Shown: positions 9,870 to 19,007, numbered from the stretch's first letter. The stretch is 64,000 nucleotides of DNA from Pseudomonas lini (GCF_001042905.1 NZ_JYLB01000004.1:496001-560000), one strand, 5' to 3'. Numbers and translations are program-made. Notes: generated by a model not told the origin, from the sequence alone.

Positions 9870-9956
9870 GGTGCCAGATTCCGAGGTTGATGTAGGGCAT
9901 TTGCCGCAGTTGTAGTCAGTCAACCGGACGCAACCTACAGAACACCATATAACCTT

Positions 9957-10046
9957 CTGGGAGCGAGCTTGATCGCGATAGCGGTGTATCAGTCGACATC
10001 AATGTTGAATGTCAGTCAGTCATCGCGGGCAAGCCCGCTCCCACAG
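9957..10046. repeat. REP pair (GGGAGCGGGCTTGC family)
   Basis: Two inverted REP cores, GGGAGCGAGCTTGATCGCGA on the left and its GCGGGCAAGCCCGCTCCC partner on the right, are separated by about 40 bp. The rest of 9870-10108 has nothing else that I can identify. Confidence 0.8.
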
Positions 10047-10108
10047 GGGATTTGTGGTGTTGGCGGATGTTGTGTTCAATCCGAGCCAAAACCCGCGATG
10101 GCTGCGGC

Positions 10109-10843
10109 CTATCCCCCATGACAGCAACTACCCGGCGCCTTGTCCTCATACCGATCGTGATGTCTCACCCAATCCATGATCTCCTCTTCATTACGGCCCT
10201 TGGGCGTGAGGTCGAGGTAGTTGTAGGCGCCGACCAGTAGGTCCAGGCCCCTCGCATAGGTGGAATAGGTGTGGAAAATCTCCCCCGCTTCATTTCGATA
10301 AAACACGCTGAGCCCAGGGAGTTCTTCTTCGGCGCCGTCGGATTTTTCGTAGTTGTAGGTAGCTTTTCCGGCGGCGACATCTTCGGCTCGGGCTGAGACG
10401 CCAAAGTCATAGTTGAAATCGCAGCCTTCGGACGAGACCCAGTCGAATTTCCAGCCCATGCGCTGTTTGAAGGATTGGAACTCGGCGAACGGTGCGTGGG
10501 AAACCGCGACCACGGCTACGTCGTGGTGAGCCAGGTGTTGGTTGGCGCCATCGATGTGGTCGGACAGGAACGAGCAACCCGGGCAGCCTTCGTCCCAACC
10601 AGCGGCGAACATGAAGTGATAGATGATCAATTGGCTGCGACCGCCGAACAGGTCGGCCAGGCTCAGTTCGCCTTTAGGGCCCTGGAACCGGTAGGGTTTG
10701 TCGATTTTCACCCAGGGCAGGGCGCGGCGTTCGGCACTGAGTTTGTCTCGTTCCTTGGTGAAGGCTTTTTCGTGGGCCAGGTGTTGTTTGCGGGCGGCGA
10801 GCCATTCTTCTCGGGACACGACCGGATGATTCTGAATGTTCAT
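10109..10843 (-). CDS. DUF899 family thioredoxin-like protein
   Basis: This 244-residue soluble protein belongs to the DUF899 family, which has a thioredoxin-like fold. After an N-terminal helix it shows the WVKIDKPYRFQGPKG strand and then FMFAAGWDEGCPGCSFLSDH, where the CPGC pair corresponds to the redox-active site. The C-terminal part has the family's HTYSTYARGLD segment. The protein ends in a CCHGG tail, where two cysteines could bind metal. The start ATG follows AGGAGAA. It is transcribed alone, opposite the gene at 11045. The physiological substrate is unknown; the family is usually annotated only by domain. Confidence 0.88.
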   Translation of the reverse strand: MNIQNHPVVSREEWLAARKQHLAHEKAFTKERDKLSAERRALPWVKIDKPYRFQGPKGELSLADLFGGRSQLIIYHFMFAAGWDEGCPGCSFLSDHIDGANQHLAHHDVAVVAVSHAPFAEFQSFKQRMGWKFDWVSSEGCDFNYDFGVSARAEDVAAGKATYNYEKSDGAEEELPGLSVFYRNEAGEIFHTYSTYARGLDLLVGAYNYLDLTPKGRNEEEIMDWVRHHDRYEDKAPGSCCHGG

Positions 10844-11044
10844 GGTGATTTCTCCTGCATGCTGTGGCGAAAGTCGATCCGCGCAGAGGGGTAAACCGTC
10901 TTACATAGCCTAGTCGTTTGGCCTGTGCCCTATTCGACATACCGCCGGTCGGTAGGGCGAAATAACCAGGCTGAACGGCCGCCCTCCCTGTCGGTCACAA
11001 CCTATGAAGGCCATTTCACTCACGGGCTCTGGAGGTTGATCAGG

Positions 11045-11437
11045 ATGACGACTTATAACTGGGATTTGATTGAACGCTTGCTGCATGAAGTGCAGAACGG
11101 CGCCGGCCACAGTTTCACCCCGCGGCCCTACGCCGAGCAGTATGCGGCGGCAAAAGCCAACGCGGGCGAGCCATTTGAGAACCTGGATCACCTGAAAACG
11201 GTGGCTGGTGAGTACGAAAAGTTACTGTTGCTGCGGGATTACATCGAGCCTCGTCCGGAGGACCAGGGTGGCAATGGCGAGAATTACATTTTGACGCCTC
11301 GGGGCTCGAGATTGTTGAGCCTGATCGATAGCAGCATTCCGGGTAATGAGCATCCGCGGCAGGTGCTGGATGAGCAGGAGGATGCGCTGGAGGAATTGAC
11401 GTTTGATGAAGTGGCGTCGAAGGCGCAGATTGCCTGA
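11045..11437 (+). CDS. DUF2513-like small protein, possible transcriptional regulator
   Basis: This 130-residue soluble protein begins MTTYNWDLIERLLHEVQNG. A helix-turn-helix-like core (KTVAGEYEKLLLLRDYIEPR, then YILTPRGSRLL) resembles DUF2513 winged-helix proteins, where a beta-wing precedes a Leu-rich helix. The ATG at 11045 is preceded by GGAGG at 11030-11034 and a nearer TCAGG. The open frame continues upstream to 10925 without good codon use, so that extension is left out. No partner gene is adjacent. The function is a family-level guess. Confidence 0.7.
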   Translation: MTTYNWDLIERLLHEVQNGAGHSFTPRPYAEQYAAAKANAGEPFENLDHLKTVAGEYEKLLLLRDYIEPRPEDQGGNGENYILTPRGSRLLSLIDSSIPGNEHPRQVLDEQEDALEELTFDEVASKAQIA

Positions 11438-11455
11438 AGATCACGTGTATTTCAT

Positions 11456-11543
11456 GTGGGAGCGGGCTTGCTCGCGAATGCGGTGTGACAGTCGACATGG
11501 ATTATGAATGTTAAACCGCATTCGCGAGCAAGCCCGCTCCCAC
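11456..11543. repeat. REPIN, two inverted REPs
   Basis: GTGGGAGCGGGCTTGCTCGCGAA and its inverted partner are separated by about 40 bp between convergent genes. The pair can fold into one long hairpin and may also act as a transcription stop. Confidence 0.85.
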
Positions 11544-11563
11544 ATTGGATTGTGGTGGTCCGT

Positions 11564-12433
11564 TTAATCCTGCCGCGCCGCCTTCAGGCATTTCAAATCA
11601 GTGAAATCCTTGCGCACGCCTTCAATCTTCTTCAACAACTGTTGACGCTGAGCCGGCGTGCTCTCGGCCATCACGTCCACCAGCAACGCCCGAGCCTGGG
11701 CTTCGGTGTTGGCGTAGGCCTCGCGGTAAGCCGGCGTCCACAAACTCTCGCGATTCACCAGAAGTGTCTCGATTCGCTGTGGGAATTCTGGACTCTGTCG
11801 TTGCGTGACTGCCGCGCTGAATTGCTGCTGCCAATGGGCGCGGTTGGCAATCCATTGTTTGTTCTGATCACCCAAGGCATTTGACCAGGCCATTACTCGT
11901 TGCTGTTGGGTTGGGCTGAGCGGGCCGAGCCAGTCATTCAGGCGTTTCTCCATGCGTTTGCTCCGCTCTTTGATCTGTTGCTCCAGAGACGGTTTGAGGT
12001 AGGCCTCCTGGCGTTTGCGCTGGTCCTTGGCGAAGGCGTCGTTCATTTCCGCGACTTGCTTGTCATCAAGGCCCTGCAACAGCTCGATGGCCGACGGAGT
12101 GATTTCCCGGGCGGTTTCGGCGATGGCCTGTTTGGCTTCCTGGGTGCGGGTTTGCAGTGCGGTGTCGGTGATCTGGTTGGCCTCGACCATGGTTTGTAAA
12201 CGATCCAGCCAATCGAGGTAGCCGGGCAATTGTGTCGTGCAATGCCAGCTCAGGTGTTCTTTGAGGCGCTCGTTGAACCAGTCTTTTTGCTCGTGATTCA
12301 TCTCCAGGTATTCGTTGAGCGTCCAGGGAATGATCGCGTCGAGGTTGCGGTAGGCCAGGCCCACACGGCTGCACGCGGCGACGGTGAGGCTGAGGGTGAT
12401 GATGACGCCGATCTGTTTCCACCAGTGCGACAT
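11564..12433 (-). CDS. DUF6279 family lipoprotein
   Basis: This 289-residue protein has a lipoprotein signal peptide with lipobox LTVAAC near residue 21, so it should be anchored in a membrane facing the periplasm. The mature part is strongly helical and charged (for example QIKERSKRMEKRLNDWLGPL), with several repeats of Q-rich helices, and matches the DUF6279 lipoprotein pattern seen in pseudomonads. The start ATG follows AAGGA. It is followed closely by the porin-like gene on the same strand upstream (78 bp gap). The molecular role is unknown. Confidence 0.82.
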   Translation of the reverse strand: MSHWWKQIGVIITLSLTVAACSRVGLAYRNLDAIIPWTLNEYLEMNHEQKDWFNERLKEHLSWHCTTQLPGYLDWLDRLQTMVEANQITDTALQTRTQEAKQAIAETAREITPSAIELLQGLDDKQVAEMNDAFAKDQRKRQEAYLKPSLEQQIKERSKRMEKRLNDWLGPLSPTQQQRVMAWSNALGDQNKQWIANRAHWQQQFSAAVTQRQSPEFPQRIETLLVNRESLWTPAYREAYANTEAQARALLVDVMAESTPAQRQQLLKKIEGVRKDFTDLKCLKAARQD

Positions 12434-12510
12434 GGCGAGTCCTTGCGAAGACCTGGTTTCTTAAGGGGTTCTCTTGTGTGATCGCGGGATGAGCCCGGCA
12501 GTTCAGCCGA

Positions 12511-13227
12511 TTAATAGAAGCTGTGCGCAGCCTTGAGCGTCACCAGGCCGTCGCACTGGCTATTGTGGCCGGAATAAGCGGAGCAATCACTGCCGCTCAA
12601 GCTTGAATCACTGTAGATCAAGTCCAGATCGATGCCCATGAACGGCCGGGACAATTTCACTGACCAGTCGGTAAAACTGCCTACATACCCATCGTCGACG
12701 GATACCGGTGTGTTGAGTTGGTGGGTGGTGTATTTCAGGCTGATCCCGATGCCGAACGGCTGATTGCCACTGAGGTCGGCGAAGAGGGTGCTGTTCTGTT
12801 TGTCCGGGTCGTTGCTGAAGGCCGCGCCGAACCGACTGCCCAACAGGGTCAGACCGCCGAACAGCTCTTGGCTGTCGAGGGTGTCCGCTTTCGGGTAGCT
12901 GTAATGGATCATGCCCACTTCGTAGCCGAGGGAGTGATCGAAAGGCTGTTTAAAGCCCATGTAGGAATCGACTTCGAGATTGCTTGAGGGGCTCAGTCCC
13001 ATGCTGGGGGACCATTGACCTACGTAGAAGCCGCTGTCATGGCTCAGGTCCAGGCCGCCGTGGAACGAGCCGGTCGTCGAGGGCTTGACCAGACCTTGGG
13101 CCATGCTGCGACTGGGGGTGGTGGCGAGCTTGAGATCGAAGTCGCCCAGTTCGCGCTGAAAGACTTGCGCTTGGGCGACCGAATACCACAGCAGGCTGCC
13201 GAGCAGGAAAAGAGAGGGCTTGAACAT
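12511..13227 (-). CDS. TorF family putative porin
   Basis: This 238-residue outer-membrane protein has a signal peptide cleaved near SVAQA, followed by alternating beta-strand sequence ending in phenylalanine-tyrosine. The pattern (GGLDLSHDSGFYVGQW, then SNLEVDSYMGF) is typical of the TorF / conserved Gram-negative porin family. A Cys pair (GSDCSAYSGHNSQCDG) lies in a late loop and may form a disulfide. GGAG precedes the ATG. It lies just upstream of the DUF6279 lipoprotein gene on the same strand and may be cotranscribed with it. The substrate is unknown. Confidence 0.82.
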   Translation of the reverse strand: MFKPSLFLLGSLLWYSVAQAQVFQRELGDFDLKLATTPSRSMAQGLVKPSTTGSFHGGLDLSHDSGFYVGQWSPSMGLSPSSNLEVDSYMGFKQPFDHSLGYEVGMIHYSYPKADTLDSQELFGGLTLLGSRFGAAFSNDPDKQNSTLFADLSGNQPFGIGISLKYTTHQLNTPVSVDDGYVGSFTDWSVKLSRPFMGIDLDLIYSDSSLSGSDCSAYSGHNSQCDGLVTLKAAHSFY

Positions 13228-13437
13228 GCGTCACTCCATGAACAGCGAGGAGCAGGTACTGAAAACCTGCTGAAACGCTTGATCCAGACACGTGCAAGCA
13301 TACCGACGAATGTTCGGCATCGAGGGCCGTTCGTCGATTTTTGAAATATTGATTTGTTTTATGGGGTATTGCGGAAGGGTTCCAGTCCAAGCGCTTCGAA
13401 GCTCAAAGCGCTTAGGGACCAGTTAACGCGGGGAAAA

Positions 13438-13617
13438 TTACTTCTTGCCCAGCGTGATCTGCTTGGACGGGCCGAACGTCTGGCCGCTGACGCCTTTGGC
13501 AATTTGCTGGATCTCTCCGCCGGACTTGAGGAACGCAGCGATCTGGTTGTTGATCGATTCGCTGGTTTCAACGGCTGGAGCTGGCTTTGCTTTGCTGTTG
13601 GATGCTTTTACACGCAT
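13438..13617 (-). CDS. Small conserved basic protein
   Basis: This 59-residue basic protein has a lysine-rich N-terminus (MRVKASNSKAKPAP) and a conserved tail (IAAFLKSGGEIQQIAKG). The AFLxxGGxxQ element resembles the C-terminal part of SutA, the RNA-polymerase-binding regulator of Pseudomonas, but the acidic part of SutA is missing, so this is only a hint. An alternative ATG three codons upstream (13626) is also possible: ACAGG lies very close to it. It stands alone upstream of an AT-richer promoter region. Confidence 0.65.
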   Translation of the reverse strand: MRVKASNSKAKPAPAVETSESINNQIAAFLKSGGEIQQIAKGVSGQTFGPSKQITLGKK

Positions 13618-13977
13618 GGCGGCCATTAACCTGTAGAAATTAACTTGGCCAGGCATCGTACAGGAAATACTTGACAATTGCTTGGTAAATATCCTCCCGA
13701 AATACACCTTGGAGAAGCGCAATTTATCGCAAGTTATTATTCGCAATGTTCCCCTAAGCCGCTGTTTTAACTAAGAACCCAAGTGAAGAAAAAGCGCTTT
13801 TCGGATAGCCAGACCAAGCTGTAGGGCACCCTAATGGCCTGACGAGCGGCCAAATGCACACCGCAAAACCCAGGAAAATTAAGCCCTTCCATGGATTTTC
13901 TTGCGCCACCGGGCCGGCCGCCGAACGCGGCCCGCAAAACCGGGTAGAATGCCGCCCACGCAATGAGGGTATTGGAC

Positions 13978-14814
13978 ATGGCTTTAGTCGGGCGCTACAA
14001 CAGTTTGCAAGTGGTTAAACACACTAACTTCGGTTTATATCTGGACGGTGGCGCGGATGGTGAAATCCTCCTGCCTAATCGTTATATCCCTAAAGATATT
14101 CCCAGCGAAGATGAAGATTGGCTCAACGTTTTTATTTATCTGGACAGCGATGACAAACTTATCGCTACGACCGAAAAGCCGAAAGTTCAGGTCGGTGAAT
14201 TCGCCAGTTTGAAAGTCGTTGAAGTCAACAGCATCGGCGTGTTCCTGGATTGGGGTTTGCCGAAGGATTTGCTGCTGCCGTATTCCGAAGAAAAGCGCCA
14301 GATGACGGCCGGCGAGTATGTCGTGGTGCACGTCTACCTCGACAAACACACGCGACGCATCACCGCGACGGCGCGTCTGGACCGCTACCTGGACAAGACT
14401 CCGGCCAATTACACCCCGGGTCAGGAAGTTGATTTGCTGGTGGCCGAAGCGACCGATATGGGCTTCAAGGCAATCATCAACAACAAGCACTGGGGCCTGA
14501 TCCACAAGAACGAAATCTTCAAGTTCATGCGCGCCGGTAAAGAAGAGAAGGGCTTTATCAAAGAAGTCCGCGCCGACGGCAAGATCAGCCTGAGCCTGCA
14601 ACCGGTGGGCGAAGAAGCCGCCACCAGTCTGAACTCGAAGATCCTTGCCAAGTTGCGCGACAACAACGGCACCCTGCCAGTCAGCGACAAAAGCGACCCG
14701 ACGCTGATCAGCAGCATGTTCGGCGTCAGCAAGGGCAACTTCAAAAAGGCCATCGGTGCGTTGTACAAGAACGGCCAGATCGTCATTCACGCTGATCGTA
14801 TCGAACTCAGCTGA
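13978..14814 (+). CDS. CvfB-like S1 RNA-binding protein
   Basis: This 278-residue cytoplasmic protein of the CvfB/YitL family has tandem S1-like OB domains (first about residues 3-60, second 65-130, third 145-210) and a C-terminal winged helix that ends MFGVSKGNFKKAIGALYKNG. Such proteins bind RNA and affect gene expression after transcription; the target here is unknown. The ATG at 13978 gives the usual MALVGRYNSL start, with GAGGG 8 nt upstream; an earlier ATG at 13963 overlaps that site. A TAGAAT box at 13945-13950 followed by GCCGCC is a likely -10 element. Transcription probably ends at the REP pair after the stop. Confidence 0.88.
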   Translation: MALVGRYNSLQVVKHTNFGLYLDGGADGEILLPNRYIPKDIPSEDEDWLNVFIYLDSDDKLIATTEKPKVQVGEFASLKVVEVNSIGVFLDWGLPKDLLLPYSEEKRQMTAGEYVVVHVYLDKHTRRITATARLDRYLDKTPANYTPGQEVDLLVAEATDMGFKAIINNKHWGLIHKNEIFKFMRAGKEEKGFIKEVRADGKISLSLQPVGEEAATSLNSKILAKLRDNNGTLPVSDKSDPTLISSMFGVSKGNFKKAIGALYKNGQIVIHADRIELS

Positions 14815-14829
14815 CCTTACGCCGGCCCC

Positions 14830-14900
14830 TGTAGGAGCTGCCGCAGGCTGCGATCTTTTGACTGTAAAAGACAAGATCGCAGCCTGCGGCAGCTCCTACA
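14830..14900. repeat. REP pair (TGTAGGAGCTGCCGCAGG family)
   Basis: Two inverted copies form a near-perfect long hairpin directly after the cvfB-like gene and probably act as its transcription end. Confidence 0.85.
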
Positions 14901-14993
14901 ATATGTGTCGGGCGCAAACTCCCGGGCTCACCACAAATCCTATATGGCAGCGAGCCTGTTCGCGATTGACTGTGCTGCAGTCACCCATGTCTT

Positions 14994-15158
14994 TGTATAC
15001 ATAACGTCCTGCACCGTTTGCAGGCGCTGACGCCCTGTTCATGGGCATTACCATCCCCTCTACTTCTTAAAGCCTTTCCTCTGAACAGAGTTGAAAGCCC
15101 GATTTGTCGCATCTTTCGAACGTATGGCACGCATTCTGCGTAGCAACTCGTATACAAA
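14994..15158. promoter_or_regulatory. Two inverted TTTGTATAC sites upstream of permease gene
   Basis: TTTGTATACA lies at 14993-15002 and its inverted counterpart GTATACAAA at 15150-15158, about 155 bp apart. TGTATACA-type palindromes are common operators for GntR-family regulators, so these are candidate operators for the permease gene at 15236. No regulator gene lies next to them. Apart from these and the REP, the region 14901-15235 shows nothing clear. Confidence 0.35.
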
Positions 15159-15235
15159 CCATGCCAGCTCCCGTACGCAGTGTGGTCGCCACATCAATCT
15201 CGGGGGCCGCGCCTGTACTTTCGAGGAGCCCTGCG

Positions 15236-16681
15236 ATGACCGAGCAATTGCCCAACGGCTACAGCCCACGCCTGTATAACCAGGACCTGGGGCCGCTGCC
15301 GCAGAAATGGAATTGGTACAACATCTTTGCCTTCTGGATGAGTGACGTGCACAGCGTCGGCGGCTATGTGTTCGCCGCCAGTTTGTTTGCACTTGGGCTG
15401 GCCAGTTGGCAGGTGTTGATTGCCTTGCTGGGCGGGATTTGCATCGTGCAGTTGATCGCCAACCTGGTGGCCAAGCCAAGTCAGCAAGCCGCGGTGCCAT
15501 ACCCGGTGATCTGCCGCCTGGCGTTCGGGGTGTTCGGGGCGAATATTCCTGCAGTCATCCGCGGCCTGATCGCGGTGGCCTGGTACGGAATTCAGACGTA
15601 CTTGGCGTCTAGTGCCTTGATCATCGTCGTGCTGCGGTTTTTTCCTTCAATGGCGGCCTATGCCGAACCGCACTTTGCCGGTTTGTCCTACCTCGGCTGG
15701 TTCGGTTTCCTCAGCCTGTGGTTCGTCCAGGCGCTGGTGTTCTGGACTGGCATGGAGTCGATCCGCCGCTTCATCGACTGGGCTGGCCCGGTAGTCTACG
15801 GCGTGATGTTCCTGCTTGCCGGCTGGATCGTCTGGCAGGCCGGCTGGAGCAACATCAGCTTCACCTTGGCGGAAAAATCCCTGTCTGGCTGGGAAGCTTT
15901 CGGTCAAGTGATCGTGGCAACGGCGTTGGTGGTGTCGTACTTTTCCGGTCCGACCCTGAACTTCGGCGATTTCAGTCGCTATTGCCGCAGCATGAACGAC
16001 GTGCGGCGTGGCAATTTCTGGGGCTTGCCGGTGAATTTTCTGGCGTTCTCACTGGTGACCGTGGTGATCGTTTCCGGCACCTTGCCGGTATTCGGTGAAA
16101 TGCTTCACGACCCGATCGCCACCGTGGCGCGCATCGACAACAGTGTAGCGGTGCTGCTCGGCGCCTTTGCTTTCGTCACGGCGACCATTGGCATCAACAT
16201 CGTCGCCAATTTCGTGTCCCCGGCGTTCGACTTCGCCAACGTCGCCCCGAGCAAAATCAGCTGGCGTGCCGGCGGCATGATCGCCGCCGTGGCTTCGATC
16301 TTCATCACCCCGTGGAACCTGTTCAACAACCCCGAAGTGATTCACTACACCCTCGACGTGCTGGCGGCGTTCATCGGGCCGCTGTTCGGGATTCTGCTGG
16401 TGGATTACTACCTGATCAAAAAACAGCAGATCGACGTCGATGCACTGTTTAACGACGGCCCGAGCGGACGTTATTACTACAGCGGCGGGATCAACTGGAC
16501 GGCGGTCAAGGCGTTGATTCCGGCCACCCTGATGGGCGTAGCGATCACGTTCATTCCAGTCCTGCAGCCGATGGCCAATTTTGCCTGGTTCACCGGCTGC
16601 TTCCTTGGCGGCGTCCTGTACTTCGCTCTGGCCAAGCGCGAGCAGGCACAGCAGTCGGCGACGCTGGTCATAGCGGGATGA
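15236..16681 (+). CDS. NCS1 family nucleobase/hydantoin-type permease (PucI-like)
   Basis: This 481-residue inner-membrane symporter has about 12 hydrophobic segments and the NCS1 landmarks: NQDLGPLPQKWNWYN before helix 1, an AVPYPVICRLAFGVFGANIPA loop, and GPTLNFGDFSRYC in helix 6. The sequence follows the bacterial allantoin/hydantoin permease branch. The family couples sodium or proton entry to uptake of purine- or hydantoin-like compounds; the true substrate is not readable. The ATG at 15236 follows CGAGGA; a longer frame from 15104 adds a tail with no family similarity. The next gene, a DMT exporter, starts 163 bp downstream on the same strand. Confidence 0.88.
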   Translation: MTEQLPNGYSPRLYNQDLGPLPQKWNWYNIFAFWMSDVHSVGGYVFAASLFALGLASWQVLIALLGGICIVQLIANLVAKPSQQAAVPYPVICRLAFGVFGANIPAVIRGLIAVAWYGIQTYLASSALIIVVLRFFPSMAAYAEPHFAGLSYLGWFGFLSLWFVQALVFWTGMESIRRFIDWAGPVVYGVMFLLAGWIVWQAGWSNISFTLAEKSLSGWEAFGQVIVATALVVSYFSGPTLNFGDFSRYCRSMNDVRRGNFWGLPVNFLAFSLVTVVIVSGTLPVFGEMLHDPIATVARIDNSVAVLLGAFAFVTATIGINIVANFVSPAFDFANVAPSKISWRAGGMIAAVASIFITPWNLFNNPEVIHYTLDVLAAFIGPLFGILLVDYYLIKKQQIDVDALFNDGPSGRYYYSGGINWTAVKALIPATLMGVAITFIPVLQPMANFAWFTGCFLGGVLYFALAKREQAQQSATLVIAG

Positions 16682-16844
16682 CGCAAGCGGCGATTTAAAG
16701 GTCTTTTGCAGACACTTTTTTCTGTCCATCTGGTTAATAATCGACGGCATAATTTTTCGCCCCGGCACTCTGCTCAGCCAGAAGGTCGGGGCTTGGCTTT
16801 TACTGTCGAGTCACTGCCATGGATTGTGTTGTCGAGGTGTTCCG

Positions 16845-17777
16845 GTGAGTGCCACCCGGCGTAGCGCCGATGGATTTGCCCTGCAGGTGATGGTCGGGCT
16901 GTGCCTGATCTGGGGCGTGCAGCAGGTGATGATCAAGTGGGCCGCGCCCGACATCGCGCCGGTCATGCAGGCGGCGGGACGGTCGGGTATTTCCGCGTTG
17001 CTCGTAGGATTGTTGATCTGCTGGAAGGGCGGTTGGGATCAAGTCGGTAATACTTGGCGCGGCGGCTTGCTGGCGGGTGCGTTGTTTGGCCTGGAGTTCT
17101 TCTTCATTTCCGAAGGCTTGCAACTGACCACGGCGGCGCACATGTCGGTGTTCCTCTACACCGCGCCGATTTTTACCGCGTTGGGCGTGCATTGGCTGCT
17201 GCCGAGTGAGCGTTTAAGACCGGTGCAGTGGCTGGGGATTTTTCTCGCCTTCATCGGCATTGCCATTGCGTTTGCCGGTGGCGTGTCGTGGGACAACCTC
17301 GACCACCGCATGTTGATGGGCGATGCGTTGGGCGTGCTGGCCGGCGCGTCATGGGGCGCGACCACCGTGGTGGTGCGCGCCTCACGTCTGTCGGAAGCGC
17401 CGGTGACCCTGACGCTGTTTTATCAACTGATTGTCGGCTTCGTCGGCCTGCTGTTGATCGCGATCCTCAGCGGTCAGGTCACCCATGTCAGCCTGACCAC
17501 AGTTGCCGTGGCCAGCGTGCTGTTCCAGGGGTTGGTGGTGTCGTTCTTCAGTTACCTGACCTGGTTCTGGTTGCTGCGCCGTTATCTGGCGGCGAACCTG
17601 GCGGTGTTTTCGTTCATGACGCCATTGTTCGGCGTCACGTTCGGTGTGGTGCTGTTGGGCGAAGAACTGAGCCTCAACTTTGTGATCGGCGCGGTGCTGG
17701 TTCTGCTCGGGATCACTTTTGTGAGCGCAGAACAGTGGGTCCGCCGTCGTTTGCGCAAAGCACTTGGGCAACCCTGA
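16845..17777 (+). CDS. EamA-type DMT family transporter
   Basis: This 310-residue inner-membrane protein has ten predicted helices and two EamA repeats (about residues 10-140 and 155-295). The drug/metabolite transporter family exports amino acids or other metabolites; the substrate here is unknown. The GTG at 16845 is used as start because upstream codons (Cys-Cys-Arg) do not resemble the family. Its last 65 bp overlap the 3' end of the convergent MFS gene on the other strand, an unusually long overlap. An imperfect GC-rich stem at 16759-16792 upstream may be a weak terminator of the permease gene. Confidence 0.87.
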   Translation: MSATRRSADGFALQVMVGLCLIWGVQQVMIKWAAPDIAPVMQAAGRSGISALLVGLLICWKGGWDQVGNTWRGGLLAGALFGLEFFFISEGLQLTTAAHMSVFLYTAPIFTALGVHWLLPSERLRPVQWLGIFLAFIGIAIAFAGGVSWDNLDHRMLMGDALGVLAGASWGATTVVVRASRLSEAPVTLTLFYQLIVGFVGLLLIAILSGQVTHVSLTTVAVASVLFQGLVVSFFSYLTWFWLLRRYLAANLAVFSFMTPLFGVTFGVVLLGEELSLNFVIGAVLVLLGITFVSAEQWVRRRLRKALGQP

Positions 17778-18903
17778 CCGGGCGCAGCAACAGGCCTCCT
17801 GCGATGAGCAAACCGCTGCCGGCGATCAGCAGCGCGGGTTGCAATCCACCGCTGAAATGACTGCTCAGCGCGGCCAGCAACGGCCCGCTGAGCTGACCCA
17901 CGGCGAAGCACGCGGTCAGCAGCCCGGCGTTGCGCTGGGTGGCATGGGGCGCCAGTTCTCGGGAGCGCTGCATCACCAGTTGCATGCAGGCCAGGAACGG
18001 TCCGCCACACAGGATCACCCCCAGCGCCAAGCCGGCACCGCTGCCTAACAGGCAAGCAAACACCCCGGCGGCTTGCAACCACAACGTTGCCATCAGCCAA
18101 TGGCGAGTGGTATTCGGGTTGTGCCGACGCAGGCTCACCAACACGACTCCGATTGCTGCCGCCAGGCCGAAGCATGGCCAGAACAGATCGGCTTGCCATT
18201 GCCCATGGAACTGCGCGCTAGCCATCTGTGAGAGGAAAGTGGCGGGGATGATGTAGCCCAAACCGTACAACCCATAGATCACCGGTAAACGTCCGACACC
18301 TTGGGCACCCGATGTGACGGCAGACGGTGTCGCCGTAGAAGGGATGGCCGGCTGCGGCAGGAACGGCAGAATCCCCAGCAGCATCACCAGCCCGACACCG
18401 GCGTACACCAGCCACAAGGTTGCGGATGTCTGACCCAGCAGGTTCGAGCCCAAGGCTAACAATCCCGTCAGAAAAATCCCCAGACCCGGCCCGGCAAAGA
18501 CCAGTGCGCCGAGCCGCGGACGACCGACCTCCGCTGCCAGCGGTTGACTCAATGCGGTAATCATCACCAACACCCAGGCGCTGGCCACGCCCGTGCCGAA
18601 ACGCAGCACCAGATGCGACCAGAACCCGTCTGCCCAGAACGAGGCCAGGGTCAGCAGCACACAAAGCCACAAACCACCGAGCAGGCGTCGACGAACCTGC
18701 TCGGGGCGACGGGCGAACATCGCGTCCACCGCGCCGACGAAGTAACCGAGATAGTTGGCGGCGGCAATCAGACCGGCGGCGGTCAGGTCGATCTGGCCTT
18801 CACTGAGCAAGTGCGGCAGTTGCGGGGTCAGGGCGAAACGCCCGATGCCCATGGCCATCATCAGGGCGATGAAGCTGGCGGTTAAGCGAATCAGAGGGGA
18901 CAT
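17713..18903 (-). CDS. YbfB/YjiJ family MFS transporter
   Basis: This 396-residue inner-membrane protein has 12 predicted helices and the YbfB/YjiJ signature near the N-terminus (MAMGIGRFALTPQLPHL). The loop between helices 2 and 3 contains FARRPEQVRRRLLGG, the family version of the MFS motif A region. The substrate is unknown. It is divergent from the LysR regulator gene at 19008, with only about 105 bp between the two starts, so that regulator probably controls it. The 3' end overlaps the EamA gene by 65 bp. Confidence 0.87.
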   Translation of the reverse strand: MSPLIRLTASFIALMMAMGIGRFALTPQLPHLLSEGQIDLTAAGLIAAANYLGYFVGAVDAMFARRPEQVRRRLLGGLWLCVLLTLASFWADGFWSHLVLRFGTGVASAWVLVMITALSQPLAAEVGRPRLGALVFAGPGLGIFLTGLLALGSNLLGQTSATLWLVYAGVGLVMLLGILPFLPQPAIPSTATPSAVTSGAQGVGRLPVIYGLYGLGYIIPATFLSQMASAQFHGQWQADLFWPCFGLAAAIGVVLVSLRRHNPNTTRHWLMATLWLQAAGVFACLLGSGAGLALGVILCGGPFLACMQLVMQRSRELAPHATQRNAGLLTACFAVGQLSGPLLAALSSHFSGGLQPALLIAGSGLLIAGGLLLRPVRVAQVLCANDGGPTVLRSQK

Positions 18904-19007
18904 GGTCTGAGTTCCGTTTCGAGGATCAATGACCGTCAGGCTAGGACTGATTGACTTTCTTTAAAAATGAATAATAGTGAGAAACTTGTTCTGATTTGGA
19001 GAATGGC

